DNA of 64,000 nt from DSXH01 sp020724325 (GCA_040756515.1 JBFLYW010000007.1:1-64000); one strand, 5' to 3'; positions 46,976 through 56,722 are shown, counted from the first letter of the stretch. Numbers and translations are program-made. Notes: generated by a model from the letters alone, not told the origin.

Positions 46976-47959
46976 TCACCAGTAATGATGAACTTCATTC
47001 TTAATGAAATTATTATATATATTTTTTACCATAGCTATTGTTTCTTTTGTTAATGGCGGAAATCTGAACGCTTCTACATTTTCTTCTACTTGTTTGAATG
47101 TTTTTGCTCCGGGGATTGTACATGTTACATCATCAAACATCAGAATCCATCTTAGAGCAAATTGTGTAAGACTCATATTTTTCGGACAGATTTTTTTTAA
47201 TTCTTCCACAGCACTTAGACTTTTATCAAAATCGATTCCAGAAAAAGTTTCTCCCTTATCGAACGCTTCGCCGTTACGATTAAACTTGCGATGGTCGTCA
47301 TCTTCGAAGAGAGTATTTTTAGTGAACTTACCCGTTAACATTCCAGACGAAAGCGGTACTCTGGCAATTATACCAACTTCCTTTTTTCTTGCCTGTTCAA
47401 AAAATAATTCTGCCGGTCTTTGTCTGAACATATTAAAAATAATTTGAACCGACTGCACATTTGGGTACTCAATTGCTTTTAATGCCTCTTCAACTTTTTC
47501 CACGCTTACACCGTAAAAAAGCAATTTCCCTTCTTTTATTATATCATCAAGAATTTCAAATACTTCGGGCATATAATAAACCGGTGTAGGAGGGCAGTGT
47601 AACTGTATCAGGTCAATTGCATCAACTTGTAAATTTTTGAGACTGCGGTTGACAAATTCTGTTAGATTTTTTCTGTTATATCCATCAAAGGTATGCGGGT
47701 TCAATCTTCTGCCAAGTTTTGTAGCAACATAAAATTTTTCTTTACGTTCTTTAAGTAATTTTGCCACTAAGCGTTCACTTTTTCCATCACCATAAACATC
47801 TGCCGTATCAATAAAATTAACTCCAAGATCAAGTGCCTTGTGTAAAGCATTCAAAGATTCTTTATCATCAACGCTTCCCCATGTACCTCCAATTGCCCAT
47901 GCGCCAAAACTTATTTCGGAAATATTCCAGCCGGTTCTTCCTAATTTTCTGTAATTCAT
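46976..47959 (-). CDS. Aldo/keto reductase
   Basis: The 327-residue cytosolic TIM-barrel oxidoreductase has the AKR tetrad: Asp and Tyr in FIDTADVYGDG, Lys in VATKLGRR and His in LIQLHCPP. GKFTKNT and SLTQFALRWIL match the YajO/Tas-like group. It probably reduces or oxidises a sugar or sugar-derived aldehyde with NAD(P)H. It is divergent from the hexuronate operon and shares the 255-base intergenic region holding an operator. A possible minus-strand promoter is TACTTTTG (48070-48063) with a TTG 22 bases further upstream. The exact substrate is unknown. Confidence 0.85.
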   Translation of the reverse strand: MNYRKLGRTGWNISEISFGAWAIGGTWGSVDDKESLNALHKALDLGVNFIDTADVYGDGKSERLVAKLLKERKEKFYVATKLGRRLNPHTFDGYNRKNLTEFVNRSLKNLQVDAIDLIQLHCPPTPVYYMPEVFEILDDIIKEGKLLFYGVSVEKVEEALKAIEYPNVQSVQIIFNMFRQRPAELFFEQARKKEVGIIARVPLSSGMLTGKFTKNTLFEDDDHRKFNRNGEAFDKGETFSGIDFDKSLSAVEELKKICPKNMSLTQFALRWILMFDDVTCTIPGAKTFKQVEENVEAFRFPPLTKETIAMVKNIYNNFIKNEVHHYW

Positions 47960-48104
47960 TTTTCCCTAAAAATTTATGCTGCGGTAAAGTAACATGCTAT
48001 TTCTATACTTTTAGAACAACTAATCAATTCTATCATTTATCATTTTATGAAAAAACTTATTTCAAAAGTACAAAGTCTGTTTCAGAGATTCACAAAATCT
48101 TCTG

Positions 48105-48146
48105 TTGAATGTTAGAACAAATATACATAATATTGAATCGGTTCAA
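48105..48146 (+). promoter_or_regulatory. Hexuronate-operon promoter overlapped by operator
   Basis: TTG (48105-48107), 20 bases, TAATATTG (48128-48135), with operator TTGAATCGGTTCAA (48133-48146). The -7 element and operator are identical to those of xylA. Transcription would start near 48142, about 73 bases before the SDR start codon. Confidence 0.75.
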
Positions 48147-48214
48147 AAATGTTTTAAACAATTTTATTGATTAATCTACCGAAAAATACAAAGGATAATC
48201 TAAAGGAAAATTAA

Positions 48215-49039
48215 ATGGAATATTTGAAAGAACTTTTTCATATAAATGAAAAGGTAGTAATACTAACCGGAGGTGCTGGTATTCTTGCCGGAGAAATGTC
48301 AAAAGGATTTATAAAAGCTGGTGCAAAGGTAATTTTGCTCGATATTAATAAAGAAATTCTGGATAAAAGAATAACAGCCTTATCTGAACTCGATTCCGAA
48401 GTTATCGGTTTTCAATGCAATGTAATTGATGAAGAAAAACTAAAAGAAGTACATCATTCAATCCTTGAAAAGTATGGCAGAATAGATATTTTGGTAAATG
48501 CTGCCGGAGGCAACATGCAAGGCGCTACTGTTGGAATAGGTCAGTCTATTTTTGATATTCAAATGGAAGAATTAAAAAAAGTTACCGAGCTTAATTTGAA
48601 TGGAACAGTTTTACCGACTTTAATATTCGGTAGAACAATGGCAGAACAAAAGAGCGGATCGATAATAAATATTTCCTCAATGGCTTCTTTCCGTGTAATA
48701 ACGCGGGTTGCCGGATATTCTGCCGCAAAAGCAGCAGTAGAAAACTTTACAAAATGGATGGCTGTCGAAATGGCTCTTAAGTTTGGCAGCGCAATTCGTG
48801 TTAATGCAATTGCACCGGGATTCTTACTAACAGAACAAAACAGAACTCTGTTAACAAATCCAGATGGTTCTTTAACAGAACGAGGAAAAACTATAATTAA
48901 CATGACTCCCTTTAAAAGATTTGGAGAACCGGAGGAATTGATAGGTGCAGTATTATGGTTAGCAAGCGATGCATCAAGATTTGTTTCCGGTGCAATTATT
49001 CCAATCGATGGCGGTTTCAGTGTCTTTAGCGGTGTATAA
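48215..49039 (+). CDS. SDR-family oxidoreductase, probable D-fructuronate/mannonate oxidoreductase
   Basis: The 274-residue protein is a classical short-chain dehydrogenase: cofactor motif TGGAGILAGEM, NAAGG after strand 4, catalytic Ser in INISSMASF, and YSAAKAA for the Tyr-Lys pair. It precedes mannonate dehydratase by 57 bases and the hexuronate transporter. That context suggests it makes D-mannonate from D-fructuronate, replacing the long-chain UxuB. SDR enzymes with this role are known in other bacteria; substrate here is inferred from neighbours. AGGA precedes the ATG at a normal distance. Confidence 0.82.
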   Translation: MEYLKELFHINEKVVILTGGAGILAGEMSKGFIKAGAKVILLDINKEILDKRITALSELDSEVIGFQCNVIDEEKLKEVHHSILEKYGRIDILVNAAGGNMQGATVGIGQSIFDIQMEELKKVTELNLNGTVLPTLIFGRTMAEQKSGSIINISSMASFRVITRVAGYSAAKAAVENFTKWMAVEMALKFGSAIRVNAIAPGFLLTEQNRTLLTNPDGSLTERGKTIINMTPFKRFGEPEELIGAVLWLASDASRFVSGAIIPIDGGFSVFSGV

Positions 49040-49096
49040 GTTTGTTTTTACTAATTTAAGTAATCGGGTTAGTTTCACTAAAAGTAAGGAATAAAA

Positions 49097-50287
49097 TTGG
49101 GTTTTGAACATACATGGAGGTGGTTTGGTCCAAAGGATCCAATCTCTCTCAAAGAAATTAAACAGACCGGCGCAACAGGAATTGTTACTGCTCTTCATCA
49201 TATTAAATCGGGCGATGTATGGACTGTTGAAGAAATAATAAAAAGAAAAATAATGATCCAGGAAGAAGGGCTGACATGGTCGGTTGTAGAAAGTGTTCCG
49301 GTTCATGAAAATATTAAAAAGAGAAAAGATGATTATCAGCTTCTTATTAAGAATTATAAGGAGACTATAAAGAATATCGGGAAATGCGGAATCGATACAA
49401 TTTGTTACAACTTTATGCCGGTGCTCGATTGGTCACGAACTGACTTAAATGTAGTTTTTCGTGACGGTTCTATTACAACAAAATTTGAATCTACAGTATT
49501 CGCAGCTTTCGATCTGTTTATTCTAAAAAGAGAAAATGCAGAGAAGGAATATTCCGCTGAAAAATATATGAGAGCAAAAAGATATTATGATAAATTGGAT
49601 GAGAATGGAATAAAGAAGTTGATCGACACAGTATTGCTGGGATTACCCGGTTCTTTAGAAGCATTTACAATGAATCAATTCAAAAATGCATTAATTGATT
49701 ATGATAAAATTGGCGATGCCGGCTTGCGAAATAATTTGTATCTCTTTATCAAAGAAATAATTCCTGCTGCAGAAGAGTCAGGTGTATTTATGGCAATTCA
49801 CCCTGATGATCCTCCTTTTCCTTTATTGGGTTTACCACGTGTTGTAAGTACTAAAAAAGATATAGAACAAATTCTTAATACTGTTAAATCCAATAACAAC
49901 GGGATTACATTATGCACCGGTTCTTTGGGTGCAGGATACTATAATGACTGTGTTGAAATAGCAGAGAGATTTGCCGACAGAATAAATTTTGTTCATCTGC
50001 GAAACGTAATGCGAAATGAAGACGGCGACTTTCTAGAAGAAAACCATCTTGAAGGCGATGTAGATATGTATAGCGTTATAAAAGTATTATTGATTGAACA
50101 AAAGAGAAGAATGGAACATGGTAGAAATAATTATAGAATGCCGATGCGACCGGACCACGGGCATTTAATGATTCCTGATCTAAACCGCGAAGGAATTTAT
50201 CCGGGATATTCCTTATTCGGACGAATGAGAGGATTGGCTGAATTACGCGGACTTGAATTAGGTATTACGCGTTCTCTTAAATTATAG
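49097..50287 (+). CDS. uxuA: Mannonate dehydratase
   Basis: The 396-residue enzyme dehydrates D-mannonate to 2-keto-3-deoxygluconate. The start codon is TTG at 49097, supported by AAGGA about 7 bases upstream and by the family N-terminus (HTWRWFGPKDPISL). Further matches are GATGIVTALHHI, CYNFMPVLDWSRTDL, AIHPDDPPFPLLGLPR, LCTGSLGA, FVHLRN and RPDHGH, which supply the metal ligands. Length equals that of typical UxuA. It sits between the SDR gene and the transporter on the same strand. Confidence 0.95.
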   Translation: MGFEHTWRWFGPKDPISLKEIKQTGATGIVTALHHIKSGDVWTVEEIIKRKIMIQEEGLTWSVVESVPVHENIKKRKDDYQLLIKNYKETIKNIGKCGIDTICYNFMPVLDWSRTDLNVVFRDGSITTKFESTVFAAFDLFILKRENAEKEYSAEKYMRAKRYYDKLDENGIKKLIDTVLLGLPGSLEAFTMNQFKNALIDYDKIGDAGLRNNLYLFIKEIIPAAEESGVFMAIHPDDPPFPLLGLPRVVSTKKDIEQILNTVKSNNNGITLCTGSLGAGYYNDCVEIAERFADRINFVHLRNVMRNEDGDFLEENHLEGDVDMYSVIKVLLIEQKRRMEHGRNNYRMPMRPDHGHLMIPDLNREGIYPGYSLFGRMRGLAELRGLELGITRSLKL

Positions 50288-50342
50288 AATGATCTAAACA
50301 GAATTGTACCAGAAAATAGAATACTAATATAAATGGAGAATT

Positions 50343-51629
50343 ATGAACAATTCGAGTATTAACTCTGTTTCAAGCCAATCATTAAAAGTTGGAAACTTCC
50401 GGTGGAAAATTGTAGTGCTTCTCTTCTTTGCAACAACAATTAACTACATCGACCGCCAGGTAATAGGAATTCTTGCACCTGTACTTCAAAAAGAAATTGG
50501 GTGGAGTGATATTGAGTACGGTTATATAGTAACAGCATTTACTGCTGCATATGCTATTGGTTTAGTAGTAATTGGAAAATTAATTGATGTTATTGGGACA
50601 AAGATTGGATATGCTTTTGCTTTAACAGCATGGAGTTTGGCAGCGATTGCACATTCCTTTGCAAGAAGTGCATTAGGATTTGGTATAGCAAGATTTGCGT
50701 TGGGATTATTTGAGGCAGGAAACTTTCCAGCAGCAGTTAAAACAGTAGCAGAATGGTTTCCTAAAAAGGAACGCGCATTTGCAACAGGAATTTTTAATGC
50801 GGGTTCCAATGTGGGGGCAATAATTGCTCCGCTTGTAGTACCGTGGATTACATTAACGTGGGGTTGGTACGAAGCATTCGTGATAACCGGCGCAGTCGGC
50901 TTAATCTGGCTTATCTTCTGGTTTTGGTTGTATGAAAAACCTGCACTGCATAAAAAATTAAAGAAAGAGGAGCTTCAATATATTCAGCAGGACCCGCCTG
51001 ATACTCCTGTTAAAATTCCATGGAGACAATTATTAAAATACAAGGAGACATGGGCGTTTGCATTAGGAAAATTTTTAACAGATCCGGCTTGGTGGTTTTA
51101 TCTTTACTGGATACCAAGCTTCTTAAATAAAAATTATGGAATAACATTAGATAAGATTGGACTTCCTCTAATAATAATCTATATAGTTGCAGATGTGGGA
51201 AGTGTTGGGGGCGGATGGTTATCGTCATTTTTTATAAAGCGCGGCTGGTCTGTTAATAAAGGTAGAAAAATCACAATGCTTATTTGTGCGCTTTCAGTTA
51301 CACCTATCATTTTTGCATCGGGTGCCGGCAATATGTGGATTGCTGTTGCATTGTTAAGTTTAGCTACTGCTGCGCATCAGGGCTGGTCAGCAAATCTATT
51401 TACTACTGTTTCTGATGTTTTTCCAAGAAAAGTTGTCGGTTCTGTTGTTGGACTTGGCGGAATGTTTGGCGCAATTGGCGGAATGCTGGTTGCTACAGCT
51501 ACTGGATTTATATTAGAACTAACTCAAAGCTACTTTATTCCATTTATTGTTGCCGGAAGTCTGTATCTAATTGCTCTCTTTATAATTAATTTACTCATAC
51601 CAGACATTAAAGAAATTGATATAAAATAA
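50343..51629 (+). CDS. exuT: MFS hexuronate transporter (ExuT-like)
   Basis: The 428-residue protein has 12 hydrophobic segments and the anion:cation symporter signatures of the ExuT/GudP group: INYIDRQVIGILAPVLQ in helix 1, GKLIDVIGTKIGYA, FALGLFEAGNFPAAVKTVAEWFPKKERA and GSNVGAI. It most likely imports glucuronate or galacturonate for the two upstream enzymes; 4-O-methyl-glucuronate is also possible given GH115. AATGGAG lies just before the ATG. It is the last gene of the operon and is followed by a hairpin. Confidence 0.88.
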   Translation: MNNSSINSVSSQSLKVGNFRWKIVVLLFFATTINYIDRQVIGILAPVLQKEIGWSDIEYGYIVTAFTAAYAIGLVVIGKLIDVIGTKIGYAFALTAWSLAAIAHSFARSALGFGIARFALGLFEAGNFPAAVKTVAEWFPKKERAFATGIFNAGSNVGAIIAPLVVPWITLTWGWYEAFVITGAVGLIWLIFWFWLYEKPALHKKLKKEELQYIQQDPPDTPVKIPWRQLLKYKETWAFALGKFLTDPAWWFYLYWIPSFLNKNYGITLDKIGLPLIIIYIVADVGSVGGGWLSSFFIKRGWSVNKGRKITMLICALSVTPIIFASGAGNMWIAVALLSLATAAHQGWSANLFTTVSDVFPRKVVGSVVGLGGMFGAIGGMLVATATGFILELTQSYFIPFIVAGSLYLIALFIINLLIPDIKEIDIK

Positions 51630-51643
51630 CTCACTATAAAATA

Positions 51644-51671
51644 GCTGCATCTCATATTATGGAGATGCAGC
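51644..51671. terminator. Bidirectional terminator-like hairpin between convergent genes
   Basis: GCTGCATCTC (51644-51653) and GAGATGCAGC (51662-51671) form a perfect 10-base stem with an 8-base loop. It lies 15 bases after exuT on the plus strand and 28 bases after the beta-helix gene on the minus strand. A T-rich stretch (TATTTTAT) follows on the minus-strand side. Confidence 0.7.
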
Positions 51672-51698
51672 AGAGCTAATACTCCTTTCGAAAAATTT

Positions 51699-53606
51699 TT
51701 ACTTTACCGGATTATATGCACCAACGAACGGTTTGGAACTAAAATTAAAATACTTCGCAACTTCTCTTGGTAAATTGCTTGCAGTGTAGCTATCCGGAAA
51801 GGACTGAAGTAATTCATAATTACCTACTTCGTAACCTTTGAATAATGGACCAATATAGTTCTGATAGAATTTGCTGTATTTAGAAAAAGCCGGATTCAAA
51901 TTATTTAGTTCTAGTGGCGAGTTGAACATTATTCTACATTTCTCATTTCTAAATGGACTCCACAAAATAATAGGATGTTTTTGCGCACCAAATTCTTTTA
52001 TATAGAAATTGTAATCAATCTCTTTTAATTGGGTGCTAGTTACTTTATCGCACAATGATGCCGGCTGCCATACATAGAGCAGTAACCTGTTAAAGCTGCT
52101 GCTGCCGTATAATAGATTGTTTACAAACACATGTCCATCGCGTTTATCTACATCTGGACCTGTACTCGGGTGCCATCCAAAATGATCGCCAACAGCACTT
52201 CTTGAATTACGCGAAATACATGCAGTGCTATTAATAAATGTATTATTATAGATAAGAACATCGGAACTGTTTAATATCCATATTCCATGATCACAATTCA
52301 CAAAAACATTTCCTGCACAAATTGCACCTTTAGAAATTTCAAAGAAAAATCCGTTATCACTCGGCCATGGCTGCTCTATCGAAAATTCGTCTTTATTATT
52401 TCCAACACCTTCTACCCAATTATTAATAAATACACCATCAACATTTCCAACGTCGTACCAAATTCCATTTGAGTATGGAAGATCAATTACAAGGTTATCA
52501 TTACATGTTACCCGGTAACACTGATTAAATATTTTTACGGCAGCAGGATAATAGCCGGTAATTCTTTCGATGTTGTTTCTAGTAAAAATATTTTTTTCGA
52601 GCAATACATCCGATGAGCTGAGAATATAAATTCCTTCTGTACTAGTATCGCTTACTTTACAATTACGGATAATCATATTATCGCCTCTAAAATAGCCGGC
52701 TACCCGCGAGCAGAAGCTTATTGTACAATTCTCTAATATAGTACCTGTTACTTCCTTGCCATGATTTTTCTCAACCGAAATTCCTTCAGGGTCGGTTCCT
52801 TCAATTTCAATTGCTCGGTAAGCATATTGTGTAAATGTAATGCCGCGAATTACAGGTCCTTTCTTATCCGAAATTTTTCCGTTGACTTCTTTTGTTGTTC
52901 TGATTAATGCGCCGTCAAAGGCTGTAATTTCTACCAAACGATTTGCAGGATTAACGCCAATGTATACGGTTCCGGTTTCATAATCGATATAAAATGAATT
53001 ATCGTCTACCTCACCTTCCCATCCGGCTGATTGAAGAAATTTTCCATCGATAAAAACCATGTCATTATTAAAACGGTGAAGCGGAGTTATCTTGCCTTCT
53101 CTGTTACGGCGCCACCAATCAGCAGGTTTAGAAGGAAACAGATGATTCCATTTTGTTGTCCATAAGCCATTACCAAGGTCTTCCCACTTATCAGCTATAT
53201 AAGTACCTTTTAATACTGGATGTTCATCTGCGTAGGGCTGAATTATTATGCTCTGATTAAAAACGTGATTGCCGGTTCTGTAAATGCCGCCGCGTAGAAT
53301 AATTGCATCACCGGTTTTTACTTTTTTTATAGCTTCTTCCAGAGATGTTGGATTATTAATTGTTTCGCCAGAGTTATTTTTTAATCCTTCCGGAGATACA
53401 AAATAAATTTTACCGGTAACTTTTGGCAGTTCATACTTTTTATGAATTGGTCCATAGGGTCCGCCTGACGGCTGTGAATTCAATAATAATGGAACGAATA
53501 ATAAAATAATGCTCAAAATATAAGTTGAAATTCCAAATTGATAAAAATAGCTAATCGATAAAAAATCAATAGTATTGCTCACCTTTGTAAATAATTTTTG
53601 TTTCAT
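51699..53606 (-). CDS. Secreted right-handed beta-helix protein, putative glycan-active enzyme
   Basis: The 635-residue protein has a signal segment (to about residue 45, ending LLNSQ) and then a DUF1565-like opening (FVSPEGL, then TSLEEAIKKVKTGDAIILRGGIYR), as in PL6, PL9 and GH141-type beta-helices. Rungs continue over residues about 230-480 (CTISFCSRVAGYF, NCKVSDTSTEGIYIL, NIFTRNNI, NTFINSTA). There is no T9SS tail. A catalytic assignment is not possible by eye; a lyase or glycosidase acting on uronate-bearing glycans would fit the adjacent hexuronate operon. It is convergent with exuT. Confidence 0.7.
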   Translation of the reverse strand: MKQKLFTKVSNTIDFLSISYFYQFGISTYILSIILLFVPLLLNSQPSGGPYGPIHKKYELPKVTGKIYFVSPEGLKNNSGETINNPTSLEEAIKKVKTGDAIILRGGIYRTGNHVFNQSIIIQPYADEHPVLKGTYIADKWEDLGNGLWTTKWNHLFPSKPADWWRRNREGKITPLHRFNNDMVFIDGKFLQSAGWEGEVDDNSFYIDYETGTVYIGVNPANRLVEITAFDGALIRTTKEVNGKISDKKGPVIRGITFTQYAYRAIEIEGTDPEGISVEKNHGKEVTGTILENCTISFCSRVAGYFRGDNMIIRNCKVSDTSTEGIYILSSSDVLLEKNIFTRNNIERITGYYPAAVKIFNQCYRVTCNDNLVIDLPYSNGIWYDVGNVDGVFINNWVEGVGNNKDEFSIEQPWPSDNGFFFEISKGAICAGNVFVNCDHGIWILNSSDVLIYNNTFINSTACISRNSRSAVGDHFGWHPSTGPDVDKRDGHVFVNNLLYGSSSFNRLLLYVWQPASLCDKVTSTQLKEIDYNFYIKEFGAQKHPIILWSPFRNEKCRIMFNSPLELNNLNPAFSKYSKFYQNYIGPLFKGYEVGNYELLQSFPDSYTASNLPREVAKYFNFSSKPFVGAYNPVK

Positions 53607-53719
53607 TGTGTCACCAGATTTTTTTTACAGATTAAATTAAGAAATGAATAATAAATAGAAAAGGAAGAATGGAGCTAAAATATAATATTAACCAAGTAAT
53701 TGCTTCGGTCAATTTATTT

Positions 53720-53750
53720 CTCATCCCGCTTTGCTGGATTCGAAATGACA
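53720..53750. repeat. CTCATCCCGCTTTGCTGGAT dispersed repeat, copy 2
   Basis: It matches 35540-35570 with two differences, both in the hairpin tip and stem, and ends ATTCGAAATGACA. The 281-base gap it lies in also contains the palindrome at 53765-53814. Confidence 0.7.
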
Positions 53751-53764
53751 TTACGAGGCTCAAC

Positions 53765-53814
53765 AACCTTGAAGGTCATGAGGAAATAAATAACAACTCT
53801 TGACCTTCAAAGTT
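53765..53814. repeat. AACCTTGAAGGTCA palindromic repeat, copy 2
   Basis: The left arm AACCTTGAAGGTCA (53765-53778) is identical to copies 1 and 3; the right arm TGACCTTCAAAGTT (53801-53814) has one change. It lies about 75 bases past the stop of the minus-strand FAD/Fe-S gene. Confidence 0.8.
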
Positions 53815-53887
53815 TAGATTCGACTCTCCCGATTCGTCAACGACGGGGTCGACATGACAAGAGATAGTATTCAGAAGTATTTTCATA

Positions 53888-56722
53888 TTAAATATCACCT
53901 TGTAAGGATTGGTTTATTAACGTGATTGGGTGAACAACTTCTAATCCCGTACCTTGGTTTATTTGAATTTGGCAAGTTCCGCATCCTGATAATACTAATT
54001 CAGGTTTTGCATTATTTATTTCTGTAAATAAGTTAGAACCGATACTCATGGATAGCTCATAATTTTCTTTTTTCATTCCGAATGTTCCGGCAATTCCACA
54101 ACAACTGTCGTTTATTTTTTTTAACTCTAGACCAGGAATAATCCTTAATAGATCTATCGGACCATAATTATTCTTTTGCGATTTCAAATGACATGGTTCA
54201 TGATATACGATGATTTTATTAATCAAATTAAATGAGCGCTTAATCATACCATTGAAGAAAATATTTCCAAGAAAATTATGAATATCAACGCAAGCATTGG
54301 CTACTTTTTTAATTCGCTCATTTTCTTCAAAGAAGGATTTATATTCATGCATAAAAGCATATCCACATGATACAGAAGTAAAAACAATGGGAATCTTATG
54401 CTCAACATACGGAATCAATGCGTTGATGTTAAAATTAATCTCATCCTCTGCATCTTTAATATTTCCATACGATAGCTTTGCAATATTGCAGCACTTCCAT
54501 TCAGGTAATATTACTTCGTAACCAAGTTTTTGCAGTACCTCAATACTACTTTTTAATTCACCATCACGGTCATTGTATTGAGCAGAACAACCGCTCCAAA
54601 GAACAACTTTCTTTTCTTTGTTTGAATGTTGTGTCGTAATTTTTTGCGAATCAAACTTTGGCAACAATCTTTTGTAATGAATTCCTGCTAAATAGTGGAT
54701 CGCTTTTCTTATTAAAACATACGATAGCATCTTGTTGTTCAGGGCAGCGAAAGATGAAGCTATTTTACTAATAAGTCTTCCTCTTTGTAGAATTATCTCA
54801 TTGATTTTATAAGGTTTTTTCCGGTGAATTCTTTCTTTTGCAAGAACTGCCATGCCCGGTATATTTACATTGGTAGGACAGTCGGTAAGACATTGTCCGC
54901 AATTCAGGCAGTAGTTCATTATCTTATAAAAATGGTCAGAATCAATTTGCGAGCTTGAGATTTTTCCGGAAATAATTCCTCTTAATATATTTGCTTTAGC
55001 ACGTGCAGTAGCTTCTTCTTCGCCGGTTGCAATAAAAACCGGGCAGTATTCACGGCACGTACCGCAGCCATGACATTTTTCAATTTCAATTCTCCAGTTA
55101 TCGGAATCTAATCTCGAATTTGTAACACTATAATTATAGTCGGGTGTATATCTAAGGTTATCATACCAATTATATCTATTGTTCGTGATCTTTATATCGG
55201 GATTCATAATACCTAAAGGATCAAAAAGATTTTTAATTTCTTTAAAGAGAGGAATTAACAATGGAAATTGTTTTTCAATAAATGGTGTCCGCAACCTGCC
55301 GTCACCATGTTCGCCGGATAAAGAACCATTGTATTTAATAACAAGTTCAGAAAATTTGTTCATCAAATCTTTAGCATCGTTAAAAGATTTTTCATTCTTA
55401 AAATTCATAATGGGACGTAGATGTAAATTTCCATCTCCTGCATGTCCATAAACCGCATAATTAAAAGAATATTTTTTAAGCAGCGCATCCAGATCTATTA
55501 AGAATTCAGAAAAAACATCCGGGTGAATTGAAGCATCTTCAATAAAAGGAACCGGTTTTTCAATTCCATGAATTTTATTCAGGATTGCGGTTGCCGCCTT
55601 TCTAACTTTGAATATATTTTCTATTTCATCCTTATCTGTGGAATACGAACCAACTTCGGCGAGTGAATACTTATACACTATTAATTCTTTGGTCTCAACA
55701 ATACGTTTTTCTACGCTTTTAAGTTCGTCATCTTCGAATTCAACGTATAGCAGGTACTTAACATTATCCGGCAGAAATTTTTTCAGTTCGGGACGGAAAT
55801 TTATTGCTAATTCTATAAATGATTGATCGACAAACTCAATGGCACAAGCACCAAACTGGCGCAGTAGTTTTACTGCTGTACCGATTTTTTCTATGTTATC
55901 AAAGTAGAGAGAAATTATTCCACTATTTTTTTTTACCGGCACAGTTTTCAATAATGCATTTATAAAGATTCCGAGTGTACCTTCACTCCCAACTAACAAA
56001 GAAGCCATATTAAGATGAGTATTAGTCAGTACGTTCCAGACCTGGTAGCCGGATGCATTCTTTGTAGTATTTGGCTTATTTAATTTTATTTCTTCTGAAT
56101 ATTTCTCAAGCAGCGTCTTTACTTTTTCGTAATAAAATTTGTGAAATGGATCCAGCGACGGAATAACACTTAGAGGAATATTTCTCGCATTAAACATATT
56201 ACCATTGGATAGAATCACATTAACTTCTGCCACATGGTAGAACATACTTCCATGTTTCATAGTATGCGGACCACCGCTGTTATTCCCAAGCATTCCTCCT
56301 ATAACACATACATTACCACTGCTGGGATCCGGACCAAACTTTCTATCTATTTTCAACAACTCATTCTGAATATCCTTTAGAACAACACCGGCATCGCTTC
56401 TAACATTATTATCTTCGGTAATAGAGAACTTTTTGAAATTATGGGTTAAATCAAGAATTACTGCTTTACCTACAGCATTGCCGGATAAACTTGAACCGGC
56501 TCCTCTTGGAAGAATAGGAACCTTGTATTTTGCACATATATCCACTGCAGAAAAAATGTCATCAATATTTTCTGGAATTATTACTGCAAGTGGAAATATT
56601 TCGTAGAAACATGCTGCTGTACTGTAAAGCTGCAATGTGGCTGTATCATATTTAACAGTACAATTTAAAGATCGTTTGAGTTCTAACAGCCAATCTGTTT
56701 CTTCTACACAATTTATTTTCAT
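53888..56722 (-). CDS. FAD-linked oxidase / Fe-S oxidoreductase fusion (D-2-hydroxyacid or D-lactate dehydrogenase)
   Basis: The 944-residue cytosolic protein fuses three parts. An FAD-binding type-4 domain (about 40-260; PRGAGSSLSGNAVG, GGMLGNNSGGPHTMKHG) and FAD-oxidase C domain (to about 510; YGHAGDGNLHLRP, SGEHGDGR) are followed by two 4Fe-4S sites (C550, C553, C556, C560; C605, C608, C611, C615). The last part has two CCG domains, ending with SCCGIAGTFGMKKE and SGCGTCQIQI. This is the GlcD-GlcF type fusion of large D-lactate or D-2-hydroxyglutarate dehydrogenases, which pass electrons to quinone or another carrier. Its substrate is not clear. It stands alone, with repeats on its 3' side. 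Confidence 0.9.
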   Translation of the reverse strand: MKINCVEETDWLLELKRSLNCTVKYDTATLQLYSTAACFYEIFPLAVIIPENIDDIFSAVDICAKYKVPILPRGAGSSLSGNAVGKAVILDLTHNFKKFSITEDNNVRSDAGVVLKDIQNELLKIDRKFGPDPSSGNVCVIGGMLGNNSGGPHTMKHGSMFYHVAEVNVILSNGNMFNARNIPLSVIPSLDPFHKFYYEKVKTLLEKYSEEIKLNKPNTTKNASGYQVWNVLTNTHLNMASLLVGSEGTLGIFINALLKTVPVKKNSGIISLYFDNIEKIGTAVKLLRQFGACAIEFVDQSFIELAINFRPELKKFLPDNVKYLLYVEFEDDELKSVEKRIVETKELIVYKYSLAEVGSYSTDKDEIENIFKVRKAATAILNKIHGIEKPVPFIEDASIHPDVFSEFLIDLDALLKKYSFNYAVYGHAGDGNLHLRPIMNFKNEKSFNDAKDLMNKFSELVIKYNGSLSGEHGDGRLRTPFIEKQFPLLIPLFKEIKNLFDPLGIMNPDIKITNNRYNWYDNLRYTPDYNYSVTNSRLDSDNWRIEIEKCHGCGTCREYCPVFIATGEEEATARAKANILRGIISGKISSSQIDSDHFYKIMNYCLNCGQCLTDCPTNVNIPGMAVLAKERIHRKKPYKINEIILQRGRLISKIASSFAALNNKMLSYVLIRKAIHYLAGIHYKRLLPKFDSQKITTQHSNKEKKVVLWSGCSAQYNDRDGELKSSIEVLQKLGYEVILPEWKCCNIAKLSYGNIKDAEDEINFNINALIPYVEHKIPIVFTSVSCGYAFMHEYKSFFEENERIKKVANACVDIHNFLGNIFFNGMIKRSFNLINKIIVYHEPCHLKSQKNNYGPIDLLRIIPGLELKKINDSCCGIAGTFGMKKENYELSMSIGSNLFTEINNAKPELVLSGCGTCQIQINQGTGLEVVHPITLINQSLQGDI

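Noticed and set aside
47833..48108. 91-codon plus-strand open frame antisense to the aldo/keto reductase start
   Set aside because: Antisense shadow running into the intergenic promoter region, with no recognisable features.
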